A stretch of 64,000 bases of DNA from Diphasiastrum complanatum (taxonomy: Eukaryota; Streptophyta; Lycopodiopsida; Lycopodiales; Lycopodiaceae), in the NCBI GenBank assembly GCA_029204225.1, contig CM055099.1, positions 69,361,349 to 69,425,348 of the forward strand, given 5' to 3'. Under the pieces are notes generated by a model. It was not told the origin of the DNA and ran no database searches. It saw nothing but the letters and a program-made list of their open reading frames with translations. The position numbers were made by a program, and so were the translations under genes. Below are positions 49,151 through 61,063 of the stretch, piece by piece (the stretch's first letter is position 1; each line of letters opens with the position of its first letter).

Positions 49151-50329
49151 GAGGCTTAATTTATACAAGTATCCATGTCTCTTTCCGAGTGCTAGGATCT
49201 TGTCTGTCCTATCAACTACTTTACACTGATCGCATTCGAATTCTACTATGTCTCCTAGATATGTGATTATGCTTATAGAGAGCAGATTCATACATAACTT
49301 TGGTACATACATGACTTTAGAAAGTAGCTTAGACTGATTATTTGCAAAGCATAATCTTACAGTGCCTTCACCTTTAATAGCTTCTGTGCTATTGTCGCCA
49401 AGGTGAATGAATTTCTGAGTACTGTAAGGTGTATAGGACTCGAAACAACCAATGAGACTAGTCATGTGCTGAGTGGCTTCGGAATCCAGGAATCAGGAAC
49501 TGTCACTAGATACTCCTTGATGGTTGGTCATGAAGGCATCATGATCTGCTTCTTGAATAGGCTGTGGAGCTTCTGCAGCTGCATTCGCCACTTGATTCGA
49601 CTGCCCTTTGCTGTTGTTCTTTGCTTGAAGTATGCGGCAGTCTTGTATTTCGTGGTTGTTTCGTCTGCAGTATCTGTAGAACACTTTCTTCTTTGTCTAC
49701 GGATTCAACTGTTCCTTGTGCGGAGCTGGTTTTTGGTCTGGCTTTGATTGCTTCGGGCCTTTCTTCTTCTTCTGCTTTGTCGTGTTCTTGTTGGTGTACA
49801 AGGCGTGAGAATCAACTGAGGAACTCGAGGCTTTGTTCCTTCGCGTGTCTTCATGCAACAACATAGTTATGACTCTCGAAAGAGTCAATTCTGGATGAGT
49901 CATGATGATCATCACCCAGTTGTCGTAAGAACTTGGCAAGCTTGTAAGCAGTTGCATCACTACGTCTTAATCGTCTATGATAGATCTGCCAGCGGCCATT
50001 TGTCTTAGCAGGTTCTTGAATTGGTTAATGTAATTTTGCAAAGAATCACCATTCATCATCTTGAGGGAGTAGAATTTCTTCTTGAGATGTAGCTTGGAAG
50101 CTATATCTCGCACTTCATATAGTGTGCTCAAGATGTCCCAGACTTCTTTCGATGTTTGAGCCTCGGATACATGGCCGATCTGAGTATCCGTGATGTTGAG
50201 GATGATTAGCGCGAAAGCCTTTCCATCCTTCAGCTTCCATCTGGCAATTGTCGCGTCGTCCGCTTCGGGTTTCTCTTTTGCACCTGTAACAACGTCGTAC
50301 AATTCTTTTGCCATTAGTACAATTTTCAT
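49148..50329 (-). pseudogene. element C gag and protease
   Basis: 50329-49967 is the copia Gag core (UBN2-like): ALIILNITDTQIGHVSEAQT, VWDILSTLYE, LQNYINQFKNLLRQM. 49960-49697 continues with LTSLPSSYDNWVMII and a Lys-rich stretch. 49684-49493 has the zinc knuckle with Tyr in place of the first Cys (FYRYCRRNNHEIQDC). The protease at ~49490 reads FLDSEATQHM: Glu replaces the Gly of the DSG active site. 49465-49148 finishes protease with VMYVPKLCMNLLSI. Confidence 0.88.
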
Positions 50330-50549
50330 TTTAAATTTTCATAGATGGTAATTGGCTCCATCAAGCTTGTCCATGATAGGACTGGCTTTCCCTTTGGAAT
50401 CCATGTGGAAGAAATAGTCTAAGTGATAGGAAAAACTATCAGTGACTTAAGTATGAAAATCTGATACCGAAAAATACAGAACAAGAAAACAATTACTCTA
50501 TCGGCTAGTAGAGTCTTGTATTGTGGGAGCTTATCAAGCTATGAAAATA

Positions 50550-50561
50550 GCTCTGATACCA
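50550..50561 (-). promoter_or_regulatory. element C primer-binding site
   Basis: Minus strand TGGTATCAGAGC, directly after the 5' LTR end; initiator tRNA-Met. Confidence 0.94.
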
Positions 50562-51516
50562 TGTTGAATAGAGAGGGGAGATCTATGACGAACATGAACG
50601 AGACATGAACTCAAACAAGAAGCGAACGAGAAACGAACTCGAACAGAAAATGTTTGTGCGCAGCGAAATGAATTATATGACTCTCTCCGAATAGATAAAG
50701 CTCTAGATGAATAATTTGTCACAAACAGCCAGACAAATTATATGTTGCGAATGATTTGCGAAGAGCTAGACTGTGTTCGACTGATAATTAGTCGCAAATG
50801 ATTTGCGAAAGACAAGACTAATAGTTAATTGTCTATTACCAGAAAGAACAACTAGAAAGATCAGACAGAATGAATGATAAGCATAGCAATGTTGACATAG
50901 ATCTGAACGTAGAACAATGAACTGTATCAGATTAAGTATATCATGTATACATGTCAATAATGCGGTAGAGCACAATATATTAGTGGACGAAACCCCCTAC
51001 GAAACTTATTTCAATCTGTAAAAAGGGATGAAACCTTAATTCTGACAAGAATGAAGAATATCCAGTATATGTACATTATATTACAGGTGTGCAAATGTGG
51101 AAAGTACATTGGATGTGCTGTCTGTAAGAGATCGTGGGTGGCTGTAGTCGTTGTCAAGTCTATTAGCGCAGCTGCATGGGGGAAGCAAAAAAAGGGTGCG
51201 ACGTTATTCAGTGCTGAGGTGACCGTTGGTGATGACGATGCAAAAAGTGCGTCACTCTTACGAATAGCCTTAGGATTAGATTTAGAGGGTGCCTTTTCTT
51301 TTAGAGCACCTTTGGCATTCTGTAGAATAGAATCCCCTTTTCGCCTGTCACCATAACCTGTGTAAAAACACAATGTTGCGATTCTTTCGCCTTTTATTCG
51401 TCTGTGCGAATTTGCATGTAAATATGCAGGCTGCGCGACAACGTTAGTAAATATGTAGCATGAATGAAGGCAGATTAAAATGGGATTTAAGGAGAGTAGA
51501 AGTAATAAATCCAACA
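50562..51516 (-). repeat. element C 5' LTR
   Basis: 955 bp. Lacks the ~95 bases and the other stretch present in the 3' LTR. Confidence 0.92.
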
Positions 51517-51582
51517 CATACTTCTTATTGCTTACCTAATAAGGTCTTCGTGATTTTTGAAAATTACATCAAGTACGCAAAG

Positions 51583-51587
<5 letters not shown>

Positions 51588-51672
<85 letters not shown>
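51588..51672. repeat. (GA)n microsatellite, ~85 bp
   Basis: Dinucleotide run 71 bases outside element C. Apparent Arg-Glu and Ser-Leu reading frames across it are artefacts. Confidence 0.98.
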
Positions 51673-51678
<6 letters not shown>

Positions 51679-52559
51679 CTGGCACAATGCTATTTTGATT
51701 TTTAGTAGGTAATTATAATACAATTTAGCAGAAGTTATGTAGTGCTATTTGAGAGCTCAACCATAAACATTCCATAAATCTCTGTCTTTATAATTTTGTT
51801 GGCATGAGCTTGTTATGGCTCTTCCTTGATGATCTCCATGTGAATCCAATTGAATTGGTAATTGTTATAAACCCATCTCCATGTGATCCCGATCAACATA
51901 GTACTTTTTCATGTATAATTGACTTGTTATTTACAACATGGTTGCAAGTTCATTGTAGATCCCTATTAAATAGTTACATTTATGGAAAGATTGGAAATCT
52001 TGTAGATCTACTCACACTATGCAACATATGAGCAAGTAGATCATACATGCAAGTTGTAATCTAAAAGCAAAAGATAGACAAAATATATCAAGCCTCTTAC
52101 TATTTTTCTTCACATATTATCAATGATTAGCATTGTGTGATAGCTTATTAGAACCGTTTCTTACATTATCTTATCCCATAGATCTTGCTCCTTGTTGGAA
52201 TGAAGGTTCAATGTTTGCTACATCCTAGTAAGTTGAGCATTATATTAACTATGATTCAATGTTTACTAATTTTAGTCTAACAAAGTGATGATAGACTTCA
52301 CAATGTTTATTCCTAGCAAGGAAAATCGGATTATCGGCAAAAATACGCTGCATTGGTTATCACTGAAAAAAAAGTACCTGTCTCCTCCCAAGATGCAAGC
52401 TCATGTAATCTCTTAATCCATATTCTTTCATATGTGGCATTTGTTATAACTTTGTATTTTGCTTCAATGAACAAAATAGCTATTGTTGGTTGCTTGCTAC
52501 TTAATCAATAAACAATATTTATGCCTAAGATAATGCTATATAATTGAAGATCTTCTATC
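51673..52559. other. intergenic, nothing recognised
   Basis: AT-rich. The 75-codon open stretch at 51804-52031 has no family resemblance. Confidence 0.45.
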
Positions 52560-53430
52560 ATCAACAATACCTACCCAATTAGAATCAACATATTCATACG
52601 ATATTTAATGCCAAAATCATAAGTAGACGTCATTCACTTGAGAATTTGCTTTGTTACTTGCAAATGAACTATCTTTGGATGTGACATCAATTGACTCCCC
52701 ACACTAATCGCAAATAATTTGTTAGCTAGAAGTTGTCATGTTGATTAGGCTACTGATTATTTGTCAAAATAGCTCTACATCACCATTCAAATTCATCAAC
52801 ATTTATCATAACTATGTATTCTGACATTGGTTTTTTTATATTTAAACAAGAAACTATATTTGTGAACAAAGGAAACATTGTGTCATATTGTTGATTTTCT
52901 ATCATTGACACATAGCCATGTTTATTGCCAAAGAGCCAAGTACTCTTGATGTACTTGAGAATTTGCTTTGCTACTAGCCAATGAACCTTCTTTGAATGTG
53001 TCATCTATTGATTCACCACACTAGTTTCAAAAGCTATGTAGGATCTAATACTTGTTAAATAATTAGACTACCAACCACTTTTCAAAACAGATTTTCATTT
53101 CTAACTTTAGATTAATCCAAAGTAAAAAATGTAAGAGTTGAATCAAATGAAGTAACTAAAGACTAACAAGTATCTAAGTGAAAAAATTTTCTTCCATGCT
53201 ATACTTATTTGAGGAAGATAATGTTACTTTTTACTCCTTAATATTTTTTGAGTTTTATTATGAAGCAATAGTGCACGTAGCCAACATCTTTCACCTAAAA
53301 TTCTTGAGATACGTTTTTTGTTTTGTTTTGCTTCTAAGATAAGATCTTCATAAGTGCCAATACCAATAAGATCTTCAACAAAAACCAAAAAAAGATGATA
53401 ACAACATCATGAACACATTGTAAGCCATGT
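52560..53430 (-). pseudogene. decayed copia RT/RNase H with internal duplication
   Basis: Minus strand: VFVEDLIGIG and EAKQN (RT around the YVDD site, ~53400-53330), then MTHSKKVHWLVAKQILKYIK at 53004-52945, the step into RNase H. A second diverged copy of that step (MSHPKIVHLQVTKQILK) lies at ~52700-52640, so ~200 bases are duplicated ~300 bases apart. Confidence 0.6.
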
Positions 53431-53880
53431 TGCAATATAGGGGCTAAAAATAACAATTTTGGCCTTGGTATGGTATCTATCCCACAAATATGAACTTAGA
53501 ATCTGAGGTTGTTTTATATATACATATATTTACTTTGATGAGAACAATCTAGAGATTAAGATTTTGAATTTTCCTACACATTGTTTTGTGGTGGTGAGTT
53601 GTAGCCATAGTACTTTCAATTTTGGGTGTTTAATAGATTGATTGGAAGTGCTTACTTACTTGTTTACAATTCATGAGAGGTGACTGCATCCTTATATTTG
53701 ACTTTGATCAAATTCTATGTGCCAAGTTGGAACCCTTGCCAAGATAAGCTAGAATTAAGATCATGAGTTGATCTTAAATGCTATTCTGGATTTAATTTAA
53801 ATCCTTTTGCATCTTCCATCACTTTGTGATTAATTCAGGTCCTTTTTCTCATAATTCAGCATGGTATCAAAGCTGGATTG
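53431..53880 (+). mobile_element. possible LTR end with primer-binding site
   Basis: TGGTATCAAAGCTGG at 53862 differs by one base from the tRNA-Met primer site and follows ...TTCAGCA, an LTR-like end. A TATA-like TTTTATATATACATATA sits at ~53512. No matching internal region follows on this strand. Confidence 0.35.
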
Positions 53881-54399
<519 letters not shown>

Positions 54400-55805
54400 C
54401 TCCTTAAATGACAATGCAAAAGAACTGAAATCTTCACTATGTAATAAAGCCACCATGTGGTATCTAATTCAAAGCTTTGCATAAAGTTTCAAATCTGACT
54501 CTAGGCAATGGCTTAGTGAAGAGGTCCGCAATCCTCTGTAGGACAATACTCAAGTAAAATGTCGCCATCATGAAGTCTCTCCCGAACAAAGTGATAATGG
54601 ATCTCGATGTGCTTCATCCTCACATGAAAAACATGATTCCGTGCAATGGCAATAGCACTCTAACTATCACTCAAGATAAGAGTGGCTGAGGCTCACCAAA
54701 CTTCATGTCAACAAGTAGTCTTCTCAACCATGAACACCCTGTTGTGGCTGAAAATATCGCTCTATATTCTGCCTCACTAGAAGAAGTAACAACATTGGGC
54801 TGCTTTTTACTTGACCAAGAAATTGCGGAATTCTCATAGAAAAAGCAATGTTCACTTGTAGAGCATCTAGTATCTTAATCTCCACCCCAATCTGAGTCAC
54901 TAAAGCCAGCCAAACATGCATCATCACAAGCAGGAAAATCAGTCCATGACTTCTTGTTCCTTGAAGATATCGAAAGATCCTCTTCAACGCTTCTCAATGT
55001 GATGTCATTGGGGCATGCATGCATTGACTCGTGAGTGAGACACTATAAGAAATTTCCGGTCTTGAATTACATAGATAAATGAGACAACCAATAGCTTGAC
55101 AATATAATATAGTATCAAATGGTTCACCATCACCTTGACTACTTAATTTCAGGCCTGTCTCCATAGCTGTAGCAATTGGCTTGCAATCTTCCATCTTGAA
55201 CCGCTTCAAAATCTGCCCAATGTAGCGTTCTTGAGAGATGAAAATTCCAGCCCCTTCTTGTACAAATTCAAGACCAAGATAAAAGTGCGATAGGCCTAAA
55301 TCTGAGGTTTCAAAAACCATACCAAGATCAAGTATTATGGCATCAATGTATTGCTCACTACTTCCTGTAATAATAAAATCATCAACATAAAGCAACATAA
55401 TGATGATATAATCTGAAGTATGTTTGACATAAAGAGTAGATTCGCTAGGACTATTAGTAAACTCACGATCACAAAAGTAGGCATGTATCTTTTGATACCA
55501 CATCCTTGGGGCTTGCTTCAGTCCATAAAGTACATTCTTGAGAAGATAGACTTTATCTTCTTGGCCTTCAACCGAAAAACCAGTAGGTTGTTGAAGGTAC
55601 ACTTCCTCATTGAAAACACCATTGAGGAATGTTGTCTTTATGTCAAGTTGCTGCAATGCCAACCACAATGGACAGCCAAAGAGGTTGCTACCCTCGTGGT
55701 AGTTATCCAAGCATTAGGAGAAAAATCTCATCATAATCAATCCCATTTTGCTGAGCATAGCCTTTGGCAACAAGCCTTGCCTTGTACTTGATTATTGGAG
55801 GGTTT
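54400..55805 (-). pseudogene. copia RT and RNase H
   Basis: From ~55790: KYKARLVAKGYAQQNGIDYD, then LDIKTTFLNGVFNEEVYLQ, LYGLKQAPRMWYQKI, catalytic YVDDFIITGS, LSHFYLGLEF, and PEISYSVSL. From 54987 RNase H follows with frame breaks (WEALKRIFRYLQGT), and its end IADLFTKPLPRVRFETL lies near 54530-54480. RT catalytic residues are intact, but Gag to integrase are absent: the element is cut at ~55800 where a gypsy LTR begins. Confidence 0.9.
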
Positions 55806-56290
55806 GTGGATCCCAAGACAACCCTAACCCTAGTTAATAATTGAGAGGGATTTGGCACCCTGCGTGTGTAAGTCCAACCCGATGATTACATAGCTATTTG
55901 ATTGATTAGTTAAAATTCAATAAAAGGACTTTACGTCTTTTTGTGGGACTTTTAACGTTGCAGGGCCTAAATGTCAAGTTAGTGAATAAAGTTGGGTTTC
56001 CCTCCAATTTGGATGGTTCCCGCTCTTTTTTAAATTTGAATAATTAGAGAGGCAAAAATGGACCAATAGGATTCAGAGGCCAGGGTCCTCCTCTCTACTA
56101 TAAAAAGGGACCAACTCGAGTTCCTACACATATTCATTTTCTCATTTCAATAAAGCAGATTGGTTCTCTTTAGAAATGGATTGATGAATGTCCTTGCTCT
56201 TCTTCTTTCCTTCTCCATCTCTCATGCTTTCTTTGGATTTTGCTAATTGTTGGATCTGATTGTTATTGGGATTGCATATTATTATACTTT
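55806..56290 (+). repeat. probable 5' LTR of the gypsy element at 57.6 kb
   Basis: It starts TGTGGATCCC right where the copia RT stops. A TATA box (CTACTATAAAAAGGG, ~56095-56109) is followed ~45 bases on by AATAAAG, the expected promoter and polyadenylation layout. The 3' end and primer site are not clear, partly because the GA tract follows. Confidence 0.5.
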
Positions 56291-56294
56291 TTAT

Positions 56295-57613
<1,319 letters not shown>

Positions 57614-58904
57614 ATGGCTGCCCCTGGAGCTGCTCCTGGAGGTGCTCCACAGGAAGTCAATCCAATCATTGTTAGAAGAGCACCCTCGTTTGGATCTACC
57701 CAAATATAATGGATTAACAGATCCAGTTAGATTTCTTCAGATCTATGCTGAATCCTGTGAAGTCTATGGCGAACTTTTCCCTCAAGATAAACTTAAGCTG
57801 TTTCCTATGGCCTTAACGGGCGCAGCACAATATTGCTACTATAATCAAGATGAAACTGAGCGTACAAATTGGGAGGTTGTTAAACGAGCCCTCATCACAC
57901 AGTTCAAACCGCAGAAGTTTATGGAAGACTCTTTCCTACTTTTAAGTAAAAAAAAAAATGGAAAAGCGAGAAATGATTCGAGATTACATTGAATGGGTGA
58001 AATGCCTCAAATCTGAATGCAAACATGAGCTGATTAACGAAAATGCCATGATTATGTGGTTTCTGTCAGGTCTATCTAAACGGATCAGACGTGAGCTGAA
58101 ATGCCATAATGAGTATGCACTCTTGCAAAATGCTATGGACAATGCAATTCAGGAGGAGGATGAAGATTCAGATGGTGAGCCGAATATCAGTATGTTGCCT
58201 TATACAACAGGGCAAATCACTACGCCATCCACCACTATTGCATCAACGAATGCCAACGCTACTATAGAAATGATGCTCAATGAGTTCGAGAAACTTGGGA
58301 AGAACCAGCAGAAACTGATGGAAAAGTTGTAGTCACAATTTGATGAGAAGATCAAAGCATTGGAAAATTTCCATGGACAAGCGAACAAGGAACTTGAGAA
58401 GTTTGCGAAGACTTTTTCTACAAGGGAAAATGTCTGGTGTTCTGTTTGTATAGGAAATCACACAGTGAACGAGTGTCCTCAATTGGAAAAACGAATGGAA
58501 ATCAGTGTTTGCCATTTGTGTAATTCACCTGACCATGAGACTGCTTTTTGCAACTTCAACCCTCGGATAATTCAACAACGATATGCCCAAATGAGATATC
58601 GAGAACCACAGTATGGAGGAAATCCAACAGCTAGACCTCGACAATCTGCTCTTGGATACCCGGAACGTTTAGCTTTACCTGTCCCACCAAAGCACTTCGC
58701 TCCTCCTGCCAATTTGATGGAACCAGAACCATACATAAGTGCTGAGCAATGGAACTATGGTACTGAGCCTTGGAAAATTGGACCAAAGCACCACTTGCAT
58801 GCTTTGCATGTGGAGAAAATCACAGAGTTGCAGAATGTCCAAATAAAGAGAAATTTTTATCATTCTGTCGTGACTATGGTTATGGGCATTCTATAAGCAT
58901 GGAC
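57614..58904 (+). pseudogene. gypsy gag with three zinc knuckles
   Basis: ATG at 57614 (MAAPGAAPGGAPQEV). A frameshift near 57690 leads into LDLPKYNGLTDPVRFLQIYA and FPMALTGAAQYCYY, a typical gypsy Gag; another at ~57955 follows a run of nine A. The C-terminal part has three CCHC-like knuckles: WCSVCIGNHTVNEC (~58437), VCHLCNSPDHETAFC (~58509) and, in another frame, CFACGENHRVAEC (~58802). Multiple knuckles and the RT style point to the non-chromodomain OTA (Athila/Tat) side of plant gypsy; clade is inferred. Confidence 0.82.
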
Positions 58905-58919
58905 TTATCAAGATCTGAA

Positions 58920-60345
58920 GGGTATTCGGACATCAGTTATTGAACATACCATACCTTAGTACTTGATGCAGTTCCAAAGGTTACAAAGTTCTATCGTTGT
59001 AATCCTAATGTTGCAGACTTGATAAAGAAAGAGCTTCAGAGATTGTTTGACGTCGATTTCATTTATGAGATCGAGCATATTGAATGGATTTCACCGATTG
59101 TCATTGTTCCTAAGAAAAATGGGAAATTGCGAATCTGTGTGAATCTCAAAGCGTTCAACAAAGTGACGCGGAAGGCTCACTTTCCGTTACCTTTTACTGA
59201 AAGCATTTTGGATTGCCTTGCTGGAACGGAAGCTTATAGTTTCTTCGATGGATTTAGTGGCTACAACCAGGTTAATATTGCATCTGCAGATCGCCACAAA
59301 ACCGCTTTTGCATCAGAATGGGGCACCTATGCTTACAAAGTAATGTCGTTTGGACTCTGTAATGCACCAAGTTCATTAATGCAATTTGCTTTTAAAGATT
59401 ATCTACAGAAATTCTTTGAAATTTACTTGGATAACCTGGGAGTCCATATAGTACAGCTACCGACCACCTGGATCGATTGGAGAAAGTATTTGAAAGATGC
59501 CGCAAATATCAGATTTCTCTAAATCCAGAAAAATGTCAGATATGGGTTTCCCACGGAGTTGTGCTTGGACATGTGATATCGTGACATGGTATTGCCACAT
59601 ATTATTTTAAGATCAAGGTTATTGTGGAATTGCCATCGCCAACAACAATTCGTGGAGTTTACGTGTTTATGGGTCATGCAAACTACTATTAAATTTTTTA
59701 TTATTTTCTTTGTGGATTTAGCACGACCTATATACAAACTGACTATTGTTCCTATTTGGACAGTAGAGGCATTAGAAGCCTTTGAAAAGTTAAAAAAAGC
59801 ATTAACTTCAGCAGCAATACTGCATTCTCTAGATTGGACGATAGAATTTCATATTCATACGGATGCCTCAAAATATGCCATTGGATCAGTTTTGATGCAG
59901 TCAGTGACTATAGAAGGATTATCCCATATGATTTGCAAGCAGACAGCTTACAGATCTGAAGAAGAATTATTCAACAACAGAACGTGAGGCGTTAGCCATG
60001 ATTTTTTCTATTCAAAAATCTCGTCACTACCTCATGGAAACGCAGTTTGCATTTTATTCGGATCATCAACCGTTACTTTACTTGGTAAACAAGACGTGCA
60101 ATACTGGACGTATTGCAAGATGGTTATTGTTATTGACTAAATTTGACTTAAAAATTGTGGTTCGAAAGGGGAAGAAACATTATCTAGCCAATCACGTTTC
60201 ACGAATCGAATCTGCACCAGTTAACACTGAAGTGGATGATGAATTGCCAGATGCTGCATTGTTCTATGTTGAAGCTATACTTAAGTGGGCAGCGGATATT
60301 GTTGAGTACCTAATGCTAGGACAACCGAATGACTCCTTGACAAAA
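58920..60345 (+). pseudogene. gypsy RT and RNase H, protease missing
   Basis: 59019-59522: KELQRLFDVDFIYEIEH, SPIVIVPKKNGKLRICVNLK, FFDGFSGYNQVNI, YKVMSFGLCNAPSS. The catalytic YLDD is YLDN here, losing one active-site Asp. RNase H: HTDASKYAIGSVLMQ (~59855), SDHQPLLYLV (~60057) and HYLANHVSRIE, then the post-RNase H stretch WAADIVEYLMLGQPNDSLTK. No protease lies between the last zinc knuckle and RT, so ~1 kb is missing near 58910. At ~60345 the sequence becomes copia. Confidence 0.87.
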
Positions 60346-61063
60346 GTACATAAGAGTTTCTTTTGTGCATCTATAAGAAGCACTCTAGAAGCAAGTTTTC
60401 CAAATCACTATTGGATCTTGTACATAGCGATATTTGTGGGTCCAATGCCAACTCCGTCCTTAGAAGATGCAATCTATTTTATCACTTTCATAGATGATTA
60501 TTCTAGATGGTCTACAATCATGTTCATTAAACACAAATCTGAAGCCTTTGAATGCTTCAGAGATTCAAGGCCATGGTTGAGACACACACGTCTACAAAAG
60601 TGAAAGCACTCCAACAAACTGATGGTGGCGGCGAATACCTCTCTAACGAGATGTCCGACTACCTGGTTGAACATGGTAGTAGAAGACAACTCACAACTTT
60701 CTGTTCACCTCAAAAGAACGAGATTACAGAAAGGAAGAATTGAACTCTTCTCAACTCAGCCAGATCTATGCTACACCAATCACATCTACCTGCGAAGTTC
60801 TGGGCAGAAGCTACTGCCACAACCTGTTACGTACATAACAGATCCAGCACCAAAGCCGTCAACAACAAATCTCCTTATGAAGTTTGGCATGGACACAAGC
60901 CTAGTGTTAGCCATTTAAAAATCTTTGGTTGTATATGTTTTGTTCACATTCTTAAACAACTTAGGAAGAAGCTGGATCATAGGACAAATAAATGTATTTT
61001 CATTGGCTATCCTGATGAACATAAAGCTTACAAAGTTTATCTACAACGGACTTCCGGCTGATC
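60346..61063 (+). pseudogene. copia integrase fused behind gypsy RNase H
   Basis: Starting in a shifted frame with CIYKKHSRSKFSK, it gives DLVHSDICGPMPTPSLED, ITFIDDYSRWSTIMF, ALQQTDGGGEYLS, NEITERKNRTLLNSARSML, FWAEATATTCYVHNR and HLKIFGCICFVHI: an almost complete copia integrase core with all three catalytic acids, though in at least three frames. It breaks off at YKVYLQ. No copia RT follows. Confidence 0.88.

Larger units (their letters stand above)
45339..51516 (-). mobile_element. Ty1/copia element C (6.2 kb)
   Basis: LTRs at 45339-46422 and 50562-51516, both TGTTGAA...CCAACA. Primer site at 50550-50561; polypurine tract AAGGGGGGT (minus strand) at 46423-46431. Flanks CATAT (45334-45338) and CATAC (51517-51521) look like a target duplication with one change. 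Order Gag, protease, integrase, RT, RNase H is the copia order. The LTRs differ at many sites and by large indels, so it is older than gypsy A and B. Confidence 0.93.
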
